From assembly GCA_031267485.1 (NCBI GenBank), contig JAIRYY010000329.1, forward strand, positions 1-17,653: DNA of 17,653 bases, written 5' to 3'. Of this stretch, positions 1 through 6,440 are shown in pieces (the first letter of the stretch is position 1; each line of letters begins with the position of its first letter). The notes beneath the pieces were generated by a model. The model saw only the letters and a list, made by a program, of their open reading frames with translations, made no database searches and was not told where the DNA came from. The stretch comes from Tannerella sp. GTDB taxonomy: Bacteria; Bacteroidota; Bacteroidia; Bacteroidales; Tannerellaceae. The position numbers were made by a program, and so were the translations under genes.

Positions 1-126
1 GCTGTCGAAAAGAACCTGATCGCCGAAACGCTGAAACGCTGCAACTACAACCGTACACTGACTGCCGAAGCGCTTAACGTCAGCCGCAAGACGCTGTTCA
101 ACAAAATGCGGAAATACGGGTTATGA
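1..126 (+). CDS. C-terminal end of a sigma-54-dependent (NtrC-family) response regulator, partial
   Basis: Only the last 41 residues are present; the gene begins before the window. They read as a Fis-type helix-turn-helix: an acidic-basic first helix (EKNLIAETLKRCNYNRT), a second helix around LTAEALNVS, and the recognition helix RKTLFNKMRKYGL ending at the TGA at 124-126. This domain closes NtrC/AtoC-type regulators, where it binds enhancer-like sites and places the AAA+ domain near sigma-54 RNA polymerase. The receiver and AAA+ domains are not visible, so the input signal and target genes cannot be inferred. A Fis-like protein without AAA+ domain is possible but less likely. No clear hairpin terminator follows; the next gene starts 357 bp downstream behind its own promoter. 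Confidence 0.8.
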   Translation, partial: AVEKNLIAETLKRCNYNRTLTAEALNVSRKTLFNKMRKYGL

Positions 127-264
127 AACATGGAGGGTGACGCGCGCGGCATGTAACAGTATAACGGAGACATTCCCGGAACCGGAGAAAAGAAGACTTT
201 CAAAGGCAGAAAAGGATTCACGAGCAACCCCCTTCCAATAAAAATGCGAAATCTTAAAATCTCC

Positions 265-337
265 GCTGGCGTGGACTTGCAGTCCGTGCCGATCCATGTC
301 CGATATAAAACGACACGGGCTACAAGCCCGCGCCAGC
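265..337. repeat. REPIN-like inverted pair of short palindromes
   Basis: Two 27-nt arms (265-291 and 311-337) are inverted copies of each other, 22 of 27 positions matching, both ending in GCTGGCG/CGCCAGC. Each arm also has its own small palindrome: GGACT-TGC-AGTCC on the left and GGGCT-ACA-AGCCC on the right. Inverted pairs of short palindromes are the architecture of REPINs/BIMEs, which are moved in trans by REP-associated tyrosine transposases (RAYTs). No such transposase is in the window, and copy number is unknown, so the assignment rests on structure alone. Confidence 0.6.
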
Positions 338-371
338 AGGGAATGTGAGATAACGTCCCCGTCGCCGCAGG

Positions 372-389
372 GACGCGATGCATCGCGTC
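372..389. repeat. Perfect 18-bp palindrome upstream of a promoter
   Basis: GACGCGATGCATCGCGTC is an exact 18-bp self-complementary sequence. A competing 6-bp stem, CGTCCC (354-359) with GGGACG (370-375), overlaps its left edge. The palindrome ends 11 bp before the -33-like TTTG of the following promoter, so it could be an operator. Similar GACGCGAT-centred palindromes are dispersed repeats in other genomes, so it may equally belong to the repeat patch that starts at 265. Confidence 0.6.
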
Positions 390-400
390 TCCACTGTTTT

Positions 401-431
401 TTTGTTTTGTCGCCGGAAACAACTACCTTTG
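401..431 (+). promoter_or_regulatory. Bacteroidetes-type promoter for the GIN-domain lipoprotein gene
   Basis: A -33-like TTTG (401-404) and a -7-like TACCTTTG (424-431) are separated by 19 bp, a full match to the Bacteroidetes primary-sigma consensus TTTG-N19-21-TAnnTTTG. A second TTTG lies at 406-409, at a less favourable spacing. Transcription would start about 7 bp after 431, giving a leader of roughly 45 nt before the ATG at 484. Confidence 0.8.
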
Positions 432-483
432 CCGGAAGAAAAACAGAATAAAACAACAGTATTAAATTAAACACACCTGTCAC

Positions 484-1299
484 ATGAAGACAAAAACAGT
501 CATTTTCGCCGCATCATGCATCCTGCTGATACTCGCGGGCAGTTTTTCCTGCTCCCTGATACAGCAAAAAACAAAAGGAAACGGAAATATGGTAACGCGC
601 GACATTCCCGCCGGCGATTACACGCACATACGGTTCGAGGGGCTAAGCGGGATGAACATTCATTACACGCAGTCGGAAACGGAGCCGGAAATAAAGGTAA
701 CCGTCGACGAAAACATTTTTTCGATGTACGAGTTTACCGCCGAAAAATCCGGCCTGACCCTGAAGCCCCGGAAAGAATACGAGAAAAACCGGTTCATTCC
801 CACACGGTTTGAGATAACCGTCCGCACCGGAACACTGAAAAGTCTCCTGCTTGCCGGCAACCACACATTCGCCTCGGATACGCCCCTGCACGGCGACGAG
901 CTGACGCTGAAAGCCGCCGGGCACAACCATATCCGGCTGAATAACGGAGTGACGGTCGACCGGATTGAGGCGGAAATCACCGGCAACGGGGAAATAACGC
1001 TATCCGGCATAAGCGGAAAAAAAATCACCTCCGCCATAACCGGAGCGGGACAAATCAACCTGGGAGGGCGGACGGAAACGGCATCCGTCAAAATCACCGG
1101 CAACGGCAAACTGCAGGCATTCGAACTGCAGACGGAAGAGATGCGAAGCGAAATAGCCGGCTCGGGAAGCGTGGAAATAAGCGTGAGCCGCTCTCTCCAC
1201 TCAACCATTGCCGGCTTCGGAAACGTCCGCTACAAAGGAAACCCTCCGCATATCGATTCCAATATAGCCGGCAGCGGCAAAGTGAGCAGAAGCGAATGA
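484..1299 (+). CDS. GIN-domain (DUF2807) secreted lipoprotein
   Basis: A 271-residue protein with a hydrophobic N-terminal segment (about residues 5-22) followed by Cys23 in the context SFSC. This suggests a type II lipoprotein signal, although Ser at -3 is not the usual Leu. The rest matches the putative auto-transporter adhesin head GIN domain of Bacteroidetes. Glycine-centred I(T/A)GxG motifs recur at about residues 165, 185, 204, 224, 242 and 261, spaced 18-20 residues, as expected for rungs of a right-handed beta-helix or beta-roll. The molecular function of this family is not established; these proteins are envelope-exposed and often stress or surface related. The gene has its own strong promoter and converges with cytidine deaminase, the two stop codons being only 12 bp apart. 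Family assignment is firm; role and lipidation are inference. Confidence 0.85.
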   Translation: MKTKTVIFAASCILLILAGSFSCSLIQQKTKGNGNMVTRDIPAGDYTHIRFEGLSGMNIHYTQSETEPEIKVTVDENIFSMYEFTAEKSGLTLKPRKEYEKNRFIPTRFEITVRTGTLKSLLLAGNHTFASDTPLHGDELTLKAAGHNHIRLNNGVTVDRIEAEITGNGEITLSGISGKKITSAITGAGQINLGGRTETASVKITGNGKLQAFELQTEEMRSEIAGSGSVEISVSRSLHSTIAGFGNVRYKGNPPHIDSNIAGSGKVSRSE

Positions 1300-1311
1300 A
1301 CATTCAACCGC

Positions 1312-1779
1312 TCAGAAGCCGAAAGGCAGGGGAAGCAAATCGCCGGCCGAAGACACGACGAGCGTCTCATCGCATCCGCACATAAGGATTCGCACAGGTC
1401 TGCCGCCATGCCGCCGCTCCGTTTCGAACAGCACCTGACGGCAGGCGCCGCAGGGTGAAACCCGTTTCTGCACATCTCCGTCCCGGACGGCAACGACCGC
1501 CATGGCGACCACCGGTATCGCCGGACGGGAAGCGCCCGCGTGAAACAGCGCGACACGCTCCGCGCACAGTCCCGACGGATAGGAGGCGTTCTCCTGATTA
1601 TTACCCTCCACGACCGTTCCGTCGCCCAGCAGCGCCGCCGCACCCACGCTGTAATGCGAATAGGGAGCATAAGCGCGTTTCGCCGCCCGGACGGCAGCCT
1701 CCCGCAAACATGCATCCGCCGGCGACAACTCCTCCGTTTTCAGCACGCAAACCGTAATTTCCATTTTATATTCTTTCAT
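1312..1779 (-). CDS. cdd: Cytidine deaminase
   Basis: Deaminates cytidine and deoxycytidine to uridine and deoxyuridine in pyrimidine salvage, in the cytoplasm. The zinc site is intact: CAE (Cys72, catalytic Glu74) in the context SGLCAERVA, and PCGAC (Cys110, Cys113). The N-terminal YAPYSHYSVGAA stretch and the closing LLPLPF are typical of the small tetrameric class, and 155 residues is normal for it. The start is ambiguous: ATG at 1779 is used here, an in-frame TTG lies 6 bp upstream (1785), and ATG at 1764 would give 150 residues starting MEITV. There is no Shine-Dalgarno sequence. The long region upstream carries repeats and a hairpin element, so any transcript from the motif near 2030 would have a structured leader of about 240 nt. 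Confidence 0.95.
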   Translation of the reverse strand: MKEYKMEITVCVLKTEELSPADACLREAAVRAAKRAYAPYSHYSVGAAALLGDGTVVEGNNQENASYPSGLCAERVALFHAGASRPAIPVVAMAVVAVRDGDVQKRVSPCGACRQVLFETERRHGGRPVRILMCGCDETLVVSSAGDLLPLPFGF

Positions 1780-1838
1780 AACCAAATCATTTCAGCCGCC
1801 CCAAAGACGAACCATTAACCACTAATCACTAAGGATTC

Positions 1839-1972
1839 GTCTAAAAATAAATGAAAGTCGCCGTTACCAGCGAGGGCGCATCCCGAAGCAATCCAGGTCG
1901 TCGCCTGCACCTGGATTGCTTCGCTACGCTCGCAATGACGGCTCTCGGCTTTTCATATGGTTATTTTTAGAC
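1839..1972. mobile_element. MITE-like 134-bp hairpin element, non-coding
   Basis: The stretch begins GTCTAAAAATAA and ends with the exact inverted copy TTATTTTTAGAC. Nearly the whole length folds on itself: ATGAAA pairs with TTTCAT, CGCCGT roughly with ACGGC, GCGAG with CTCGC, and a perfect 14-bp stem GAAGCAATCCAGGT (1885-1898) / ACCTGGATTGCTTC (1909-1922) closes on a 10-nt loop. On the minus strand the core reads CATTGCGAGCGTAGCGAAGC followed by AATCC, a sequence I recognise as a dispersed palindromic repeat in several bacterial phyla. It has no coding capacity. Terminal inverted repeats plus internal hairpin suit a miniature inverted-repeat element; no clean target duplication is visible. 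Confidence 0.65.
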
Positions 1973-1973
1973 A

Positions 1974-2025
1974 ACCCCTAATCACTAATCATTGATTAAT
2001 CACTAATCATTAATCACTAACCACT
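1974..2025. repeat. Degenerate AATCACTAA tandem repeats flanking the hairpin element
   Basis: The 14-mer AATCACTAATCATT occurs at 1980-1993 and again at 1998-2011, followed by a diverged copy (AATCACTAACCACT) at 2012-2025. Related sequence, ATTAACCACTAATCACTAA, lies on the other side of the hairpin element at about 1814-1832. The simplest reading is one AT-rich repeat tract that the 134-bp element entered. No gene overlaps it. Confidence 0.7.
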
Positions 2026-2026
2026 G

Positions 2027-2034
2027 CAAATATA
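2027..2034 (-). promoter_or_regulatory. cdd: Possible minus-strand -7 element facing cytidine deaminase
   Basis: On the minus strand the sequence TATATTTG, followed by C, matches the Bacteroidetes TAnnTTTG element exactly. No TTTG is seen 19-21 bp further upstream, so the call is weak. A transcript from here would cross the tandem repeats and the whole hairpin element before reaching the cdd start at 1779. Confidence 0.35.
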
Positions 2035-2119
2035 GCTTATAAACTTGATTTTTCGCATTTTTTTCACCTGTCCGACACATTTTCATGCCCATTCTCAAGG
2101 ATTTTTCATTTGTAAAACC

Positions 2120-2127
2120 TATATTTG
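2120..2127 (+). promoter_or_regulatory. Probable -7 element for the glucosaminidase gene
   Basis: TATATTTG matches TAnnTTTG exactly, in an AT-rich upstream context. The expected -33 TTTG at 19-21 bp is not present (AAGG sits there), so it is a partial promoter match. The leader to the ATG at 2224 would be about 90 nt and contains a small hairpin. Together with the minus-strand motif near 2030 it suggests a divergent promoter region. Confidence 0.5.
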
Positions 2128-2163
2128 CAGCCGTTTTCAAACATCAATAATTAAAAAAAACAA

Positions 2164-2198
2164 GCATACTACCTGATTAGAAGCATAATCAGACATGC
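2164..2198 (+). other. Stem-loop in the leader of the glucosaminidase gene
   Basis: Inner stem CTGATT (2173-2178) pairs with AATCAG (2187-2192) around an 8-nt loop, and an outer GCAT (2164-2167) pairs with ATGC (2195-2198). It lies 25 bp before the start codon. It is small and could be chance in AT-rich DNA; a role in message stability or translation is only a possibility. Confidence 0.35.
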
Positions 2199-2223
2199 AA
2201 TTTATATTAGAACAGAAAATATT

Positions 2224-3186
2224 ATGAACAAATATATACGTTTCTCCTTCTTCTGTTTTTTCTTCGCGACATGCGCCATCCATGTGCAGGGCGAAAAGAA
2301 AACAAAAAGTCCGGTATATGAAGCATACATTGAAAAATATAAAATATTAGCTATCAAGCAGCAAAAAACATACAAGATACCTGCAAGCATCACGCTGGCG
2401 CAGGGTCTTCTGGAATCGGCGGCAGGCAACAGCCGTCTCGCACGTCAGGGGAACAACCATTTCGGCATCAAATGCAAGGACGAATGGCGCGGCGGGCGCA
2501 TGTATCACGACGACGACGCAAAAGACGAATGTTTCCGGACGTACCCGTCCGTCGAGGAATCATACGTCGACCATTCGCTGTTCCTCGCCAAGCGAAAATA
2601 CTACGTATCCCTGTTCGACCTCGACATATACGATTACCGAGGATGGGCGCACGGCCTGCAGCGATGCGGCTATGCCACCGACAAATCATACGGCGCGAAA
2701 CTCGTCAGCCTCATCGAAACCTACGAACTCTACAAGTACGACAAGGCAAAAATCGCGGATAAAATCCCGCCCGTCGACGACATCTATCAAATAAAAATAA
2801 ATGGCGGCGACGACCGGAAAAAACGCCCCGCGGCCGTAAACTGGAGACGCAGGATTCTCGAGACAAACGGCATCCACTACATCGAAGCGCAGGAAAACGA
2901 CACCTACGACTTTATCGCATACGACACCCGCATGAAACTGAAAAGACTGCTGAAATACAACGATACGACAGGCGAACGCCTGCTGCGGAAAGGCGACAGG
3001 GTCTATCTTCAGGGAAAGAGGAAATACGCGGCCAAAGGCAACTTCATCCACACCGTCAAGGATGGGGAATCCCTGCACGGCATATCCCAGCTGTACGGCA
3101 TGAAGCTGAATTCACTGTACAAACTGAACAAAATAAAAGACAGCTACACCCCCAAACCGGGAGATACGCTTAAAGTCCGCAAATAA
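2224..3186 (+). CDS. Secreted N-acetylglucosaminidase (peptidoglycan hydrolase) with C-terminal LysM
   Basis: A 320-residue exported enzyme expected to cut the glycan strands of peptidoglycan. Residues 1-23 form a signal peptide (hydrophobic FSFFCFFFATCAIH). Residues about 32-175 are a glucosaminidase domain of the FlgJ/AcmA/LytG type (PF01832): the segment SITLAQGLLESAAGNS carries the probable catalytic Glu64, followed by NNHFGIKC and by the YPSVEESYVDHSLFL helix typical of the fold. A degenerate LysM-like segment lies at about 218-262, and a clear LysM at about 275-318 (HTVKDGESLHGISQLYG ... PGDTLKV) should anchor it to peptidoglycan. Because of the Cys in the signal region a lipoprotein is conceivable, but no lipobox is seen. 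It sits 23 bp before purM and may share a transcript, though the functions are unrelated. Confidence 0.9.
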   Translation: MNKYIRFSFFCFFFATCAIHVQGEKKTKSPVYEAYIEKYKILAIKQQKTYKIPASITLAQGLLESAAGNSRLARQGNNHFGIKCKDEWRGGRMYHDDDAKDECFRTYPSVEESYVDHSLFLAKRKYYVSLFDLDIYDYRGWAHGLQRCGYATDKSYGAKLVSLIETYELYKYDKAKIADKIPPVDDIYQIKINGGDDRKKRPAAVNWRRRILETNGIHYIEAQENDTYDFIAYDTRMKLKRLLKYNDTTGERLLRKGDRVYLQGKRKYAAKGNFIHTVKDGESLHGISQLYGMKLNSLYKLNKIKDSYTPKPGDTLKVRK

Positions 3187-3209
3187 AAAAAAACGTAACA
3201 CAGACAGCG

Positions 3210-4379
3210 ATGAGCGACCGGAGATACAACATGCGCGGCGTAAGCGCATCCAAGGACGATGTTCACAACGCCATCCGAAACATCGACAAAGGCCTTTACC
3301 CGAAAGCCTTCTGCAAAATCATCCCCGACGTGCTCGGAGGCGACCCCGAATACTGCAACATCATGCACGCCGACGGCGCAGGCACGAAATCATCCCTGGC
3401 CTACATCTACTGGCGCGAAACCGGCGACATGTCCGTCTGGAAAGGCGTCGCACAGGACGCGCTGATTATGAACATCGACGACCTGCTCTGCGTCGGCGCC
3501 ACCGACAACATCCTCGTCTCAAGCACCATCGGGCGGAACAAAATGCTCATACCGGGAGAAGTCGTATCGGCCATCATAAACGGTACGGACGAGTTGCTTG
3601 CCCAACTGCGCGACATGAACATCGGCGTGTATGCCACCGGAGGCGAAACGGCCGACGTGGGCGACCTCGTGCGGACAATCATCATTGACAGCACCGTAAC
3701 GTGCCGCATGAAGCGGAGCGAGGTCATCGACAACGCCAACATCCGCGCGGGAGACGTGATTGTCGGCCTTGCGTCATACGGACAGGCGACATACGAAACA
3801 TCATACAACGGAGGAATGGGCAGCAACGGGCTGACGTCCGCACGGCACGACGTTTTTGACGGGTATCTGGTGGAAAAATACCCCGAAAGCTTCGACCCAT
3901 CCATCCCGGCGGAACTGGTCTATTCCGGCCGTCTCAAACTCACCGATGCGGTCGGGGGAGTTCCGGTCGATGCCGGGAAACTGGTGCTCTCCCCTACCCG
4001 CACTTACGCGCCCGCCGTGAAAAAAATGCTGGACGCGATGCGCGCCGACATCCACGGGATGATACACTGTTCCGGCGGCGCACAGACGAAGATTCTTCAT
4101 TTCACGGACAACCTCCGCGTGGTAAAGGACAACCTGTTCCCCGTTCCGCCGCTGTTCGCAACCATCCGCGAACAGAGCGGAACAGGCTGGGCAGAGATGT
4201 ATAAGGTCTTCAACATGGGGCACCGCCTCGAAATCTGCCTCGACGAACGGAATGCCGGCAGGGTCATCGAGATAAGCCGGTCGTTCGGCATCGACGCCCG
4301 GATTGTCGGATACACGGAAGCCTCCGCAAAAAAAGAACTGGTCATCAAAAGCGAGTTCGGAGAATTTTACTACGATTGA
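3210..4379 (+). CDS. purM: Phosphoribosylformylglycinamidine cyclo-ligase (AIR synthase), Bacteroidetes-type
   Basis: Probable fifth step of purine synthesis: ATP-dependent ring closure of FGAM to aminoimidazole ribonucleotide. The PurM-fold N-terminal half is recognisable by HADGAGTK (residues 53-60; TDGVGTK in classical PurM), NIDDLLCVGA (88-97; VNDL.VQGA) and TGGETADV (143-150; GGETAEM). The C-terminal half supplies the glycine-rich SGGAQTKI segment. At 389 residues it is longer and more diverged than the roughly 345-residue enterobacterial enzyme, and such Bacteroidetes proteins are often annotated only as AIR-synthase-related. No second purM is visible to compare. The ATG at 3210 begins MSDRRYNMRGVSASKDDVH, a plausible natural N-terminus. 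The stop codon lies 4 bp before prfA, implying co-transcription and probably translational coupling. Confidence 0.8.
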   Translation: MSDRRYNMRGVSASKDDVHNAIRNIDKGLYPKAFCKIIPDVLGGDPEYCNIMHADGAGTKSSLAYIYWRETGDMSVWKGVAQDALIMNIDDLLCVGATDNILVSSTIGRNKMLIPGEVVSAIINGTDELLAQLRDMNIGVYATGGETADVGDLVRTIIIDSTVTCRMKRSEVIDNANIRAGDVIVGLASYGQATYETSYNGGMGSNGLTSARHDVFDGYLVEKYPESFDPSIPAELVYSGRLKLTDAVGGVPVDAGKLVLSPTRTYAPAVKKMLDAMRADIHGMIHCSGGAQTKILHFTDNLRVVKDNLFPVPPLFATIREQSGTGWAEMYKVFNMGHRLEICLDERNAGRVIEISRSFGIDARIVGYTEASAKKELVIKSEFGEFYYD

Positions 4380-4383
4380 AATC

Positions 4384-5496
4384 ATGCCCGACAACAACGA
4401 CATACTGCAAAAACTCGACGGTTTGACCGGACGCTTCGACGAAGTATCCACACTCATCGCAGACCCGGCGGTCATCGCCGACCGGAAACGCTATGTCCGC
4501 CTCACAAAAGAATACAGGGAACTCGAACGCCTGACCGACGCGCGCCGGAAATACGTACAGACACTGGGCAACATGGCGGAAGCAAAAGAAATGCTCGCCT
4601 CGGAACAGGAGCCGGAAATGCGCAAAATGGCGAGCGAGGAACTGGAGGCCGGCCGGCAGCGCCTCTCCCGTATCGAAGAAGAAATAAAACTGCTGCTCAT
4701 CCCCGCCGACCCCGAAGACGGCAAAAACGCAATCGTCGAAATACGCGGCGGGACGGGCGGCGACGAAGCCGCCCTGTTTGCCGGCGACCTGTTCCGCATG
4801 TACTCCAGATACTGCGAAATAAAAGGCTGGAACATCAGCATATCCAGCTGCACCGAAGGCGTGTCCGGCGGTTTCAAGGAAATAATCTTCACCGTCTCGG
4901 GCGACAGCGTGTACGGCACGCTCAAATACGAATCGGGCGTCCACCGCGTGCAGCGCGTGCCGCAAACCGAAACGCAGGGACGCGTACATACCTCGGCCGC
5001 AACCGTCGCCATACTACCCGAAGCCGACGAGTTCGACGTCGAGATAAACGAGGGCGAAATCAGATGGGACACATTCCGCTCAAGCGGCGCCGGCGGACAG
5101 AACGTGAACAAAGTGGAATCCGGCGTCCGCCTGCGGTACATGTGGAAAAACCCGAACACCGGCGTCGCCGAGGAAATCCTCATCGAATGTACGGAAACGC
5201 GCGACCAGCCCAAAAACAAGGAACGGGCGCTCAGCCGCCTGCGCTCGTTCATATACGACAGGGAACACCAGAAATACATCGACGATATCGCCTCCCGCCG
5301 CAAAACCATGGTTTCGACCGGCGACCGCTCGGCGAAAATACGCACATACAACTACCCCCAGGGACGCATTACCGACCACCGCATCAATTACACGATATAC
5401 AATCTCGCCGCTTTTACGAACGGCGACATACAGGATTGCATCGACCATCTGATTGTTGCGGAAAACGCAGAAAGAATAAAAGACAGTGAAATATGA
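4384..5496 (+). CDS. prfA: Peptide chain release factor 1
   Basis: Recognises UAA and UAG stop codons in the ribosomal A site and triggers peptide release. The 370-residue length is close to the usual 360. The catalytic GGQ is at residues 237-239 in [11 protein letters not shown], the site methylated by PrmC in other bacteria. The tripeptide anticodon region reads [15 protein letters not shown], so the PxT discriminator (PAT in E. coli) is PQT at about 193-195, which marks it as RF1 rather than RF2 (SPF). The ATG at 4384 gives the normal N-terminus [11 protein letters not shown]; an upstream in-frame ATG at 4303 would run inside purM and add 27 non-conserved residues. Its own stop is UGA, which RF1 cannot read, and it overlaps the ATG of pyrF. 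No prmC is adjacent. Confidence 0.97.
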   Translation: MPDNNDILQKLDGLTGRFDEVSTLIADPAVIADRKRYVRLTKEYRELERLTDARRKYVQTLGNMAEAKEMLASEQEPEMRKMASEELEAGRQRLSRIEEEIKLLLIPADPEDGKNAIVEIRGGTGGDEAALFAGDLFRMYSRYCEIKGWNISISSCTEGVSGGFKEIIFTVSGDSVYGTLKYESGVHRVQRVPQTETQGRVHTSAATVAILPEADEFDVEINEGEIRWDTFRSSGAGGQNVNKVESGVRLRYMWKNPNTGVAEEILIECTETRDQPKNKERALSRLRSFIYDREHQKYIDDIASRRKTMVSTGDRSAKIRTYNYPQGRITDHRINYTIYNLAAFTNGDIQDCIDHLIVAENAERIKDSEI

Positions 5497-6323
5497 ACAG
5501 AAGCGAGTTAGTAACGAATATCAGGCGTAAAAAATCATTCCTGTGCGTGGGACTGGACACGGATATGAAAAAGATACCGCAGCATCTGCTGGAGGAGGAC
5601 GACCCCGTCTTCACATTCAACCGGGCAATCATAGACGCCACAGCCGATTACTGCATAGCTTACAAGCCAAATCTCGCGTTTTACGAATCCGGCGGGACAA
5701 AAGGATGGATATCGCTCGAGAAAACGGTGGGTTATTTAAAAACACACTACCCCGACCAGTTCATCATAGCAGATGCCAAACGGGGCGACATCGGCAACAC
5801 ATCGGCCATGTATGCCCGGACGTTTTTCGGGGAAATGGATTTCGATGCGCTCACCGTAGCCCCCTACATGGGAGAAGACAGCGTGACCCCGTTCCTCGGC
5901 CACGACGGCAAATGGGTCATCCTGCTGGCCGTCACCTCCAACAGGGGAGCGCGCGACTTTCAGCTGACCGGGGACAGGGAGGGCGAACGCCTGTTTGAAA
6001 AGGTGTTGCGCGTTTCGCAACAATGGGGAAACGACGGGAACATGATGTACGTTGCCGGCGCCACACAGGGCCGGATGTTCGAAGACATACGCCGGATAGC
6101 GCCGGAGCATTTCCTGCTCGTGCCGGGGATAGGCGCGCAGGGCGGCTCGCTGGAGGACGTCTGCCGGTACGGAATGAACGACGCCTGCGGGTTGATTGTC
6201 AATTCGTCGCGCGCCATCATATATGCCGGCGACGCGGAAGACTATGCCGAAAAAGCAGGACGGGAAGCCCGCGCCGTTCAGCAGGAAATGGAATATCACT
6301 TGTCCGCAAAGGGAATTATTTAG
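5493..6323 (+). CDS. pyrF: Orotidine 5'-phosphate decarboxylase (type 2 subfamily)
   Basis: Converts OMP to UMP, the last step of de novo UMP synthesis. The active-site signature [14 protein letters not shown] (DAKRGD at 94-99, Lys96 as proton donor) is intact. VGLDTD near residues 19-24 and the AFNRAIID-like helix ([11 protein letters not shown]) are the substrate-binding elements of the longer, type 2 family, as is PGIGAQGG near residues 209-216. The length of 276 residues fits that subfamily (classical PyrF is about 230-245). The start ATG overlaps the prfA stop as ATGA (5493-5496), a classic coupling arrangement. The gene closes the purM-prfA-pyrF block; the next gene has its own promoter-like motif. 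Confidence 0.96.
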   Translation: MNRSELVTNIRRKKSFLCVGLDTDMKKIPQHLLEEDDPVFTFNRAIIDATADYCIAYKPNLAFYESGGTKGWISLEKTVGYLKTHYPDQFIIADAKRGDIGNTSAMYARTFFGEMDFDALTVAPYMGEDSVTPFLGHDGKWVILLAVTSNRGARDFQLTGDREGERLFEKVLRVSQQWGNDGNMMYVAGATQGRMFEDIRRIAPEHFLLVPGIGAQGGSLEDVCRYGMNDACGLIVNSSRAIIYAGDAEDYAEKAGREARAVQQEMEYHLSAKGII

Positions 6324-6350
6324 TCAAAAAAGGAAATGTTTTGCATAATT

Positions 6351-6381
6351 TTTCAGGCAATTCATTTTTTTATTAACTTTG
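6351..6381 (+). promoter_or_regulatory. Probable promoter of the lpxD-lpxC/fabZ-lpxA operon
   Basis: A -7-like TAACTTTG (6374-6381) fully matches TAnnTTTG, with TTTC (6351-6354), one base off TTTG, 19 bp upstream. The start point would be near 6388, leaving a leader of about 50 nt to the first ATG at 6441. Confidence 0.65.
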
Positions 6382-6408
6382 TGGGCTAAAAAATGTGCTT
6401 AAAGACAA

Positions 6409-6427
6409 GGCGACGCATAAATTCGCC
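6409..6427 (+). other. Small stem-loop in the lpxD leader
   Basis: GGCGA (6409-6413) pairs with TCGCC (6423-6427) around a 9-nt loop, 13 bp before the ATG at 6441. It is short and may be accidental, but it would sit within the expected ribosome-binding region of a cell that does not use Shine-Dalgarno pairing. Confidence 0.3.
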
Positions 6428-6440
6428 GTAATATTTTATA

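Noticed and set aside
45..483. Minus-strand open frames across the first intergenic gap
   Set aside because: They run through the REPIN-like doublet and the promoter and end inside the response-regulator tail; composition and motifs do not suggest a protein.
663..1208. Minus-strand open frame of 181 codons opposite the GIN-domain gene
   Set aside because: It mirrors the regular beta-helix repeats of the plus-strand gene and has no start context or homology signal of its own.
1291..1312. Possible bidirectional terminator between the convergent GIN gene and cdd
   Set aside because: Only AGCG/CGCT and a 3-bp inner stem pair, with mismatches between and no T-run on either strand; too weak to call.
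2224..3186. Phage endolysin or flagellar FlgJ identity for the glucosaminidase
   Set aside because: There are no phage or flagellar genes nearby; the signal peptide plus C-terminal LysM fits a housekeeping wall hydrolase better.
4303..4383. Upstream extension of prfA by 27 residues
   Set aside because: It lies within purM coding sequence and precedes the standard RF1 N-terminus; the ATG at 4384 fits family length and spacing.
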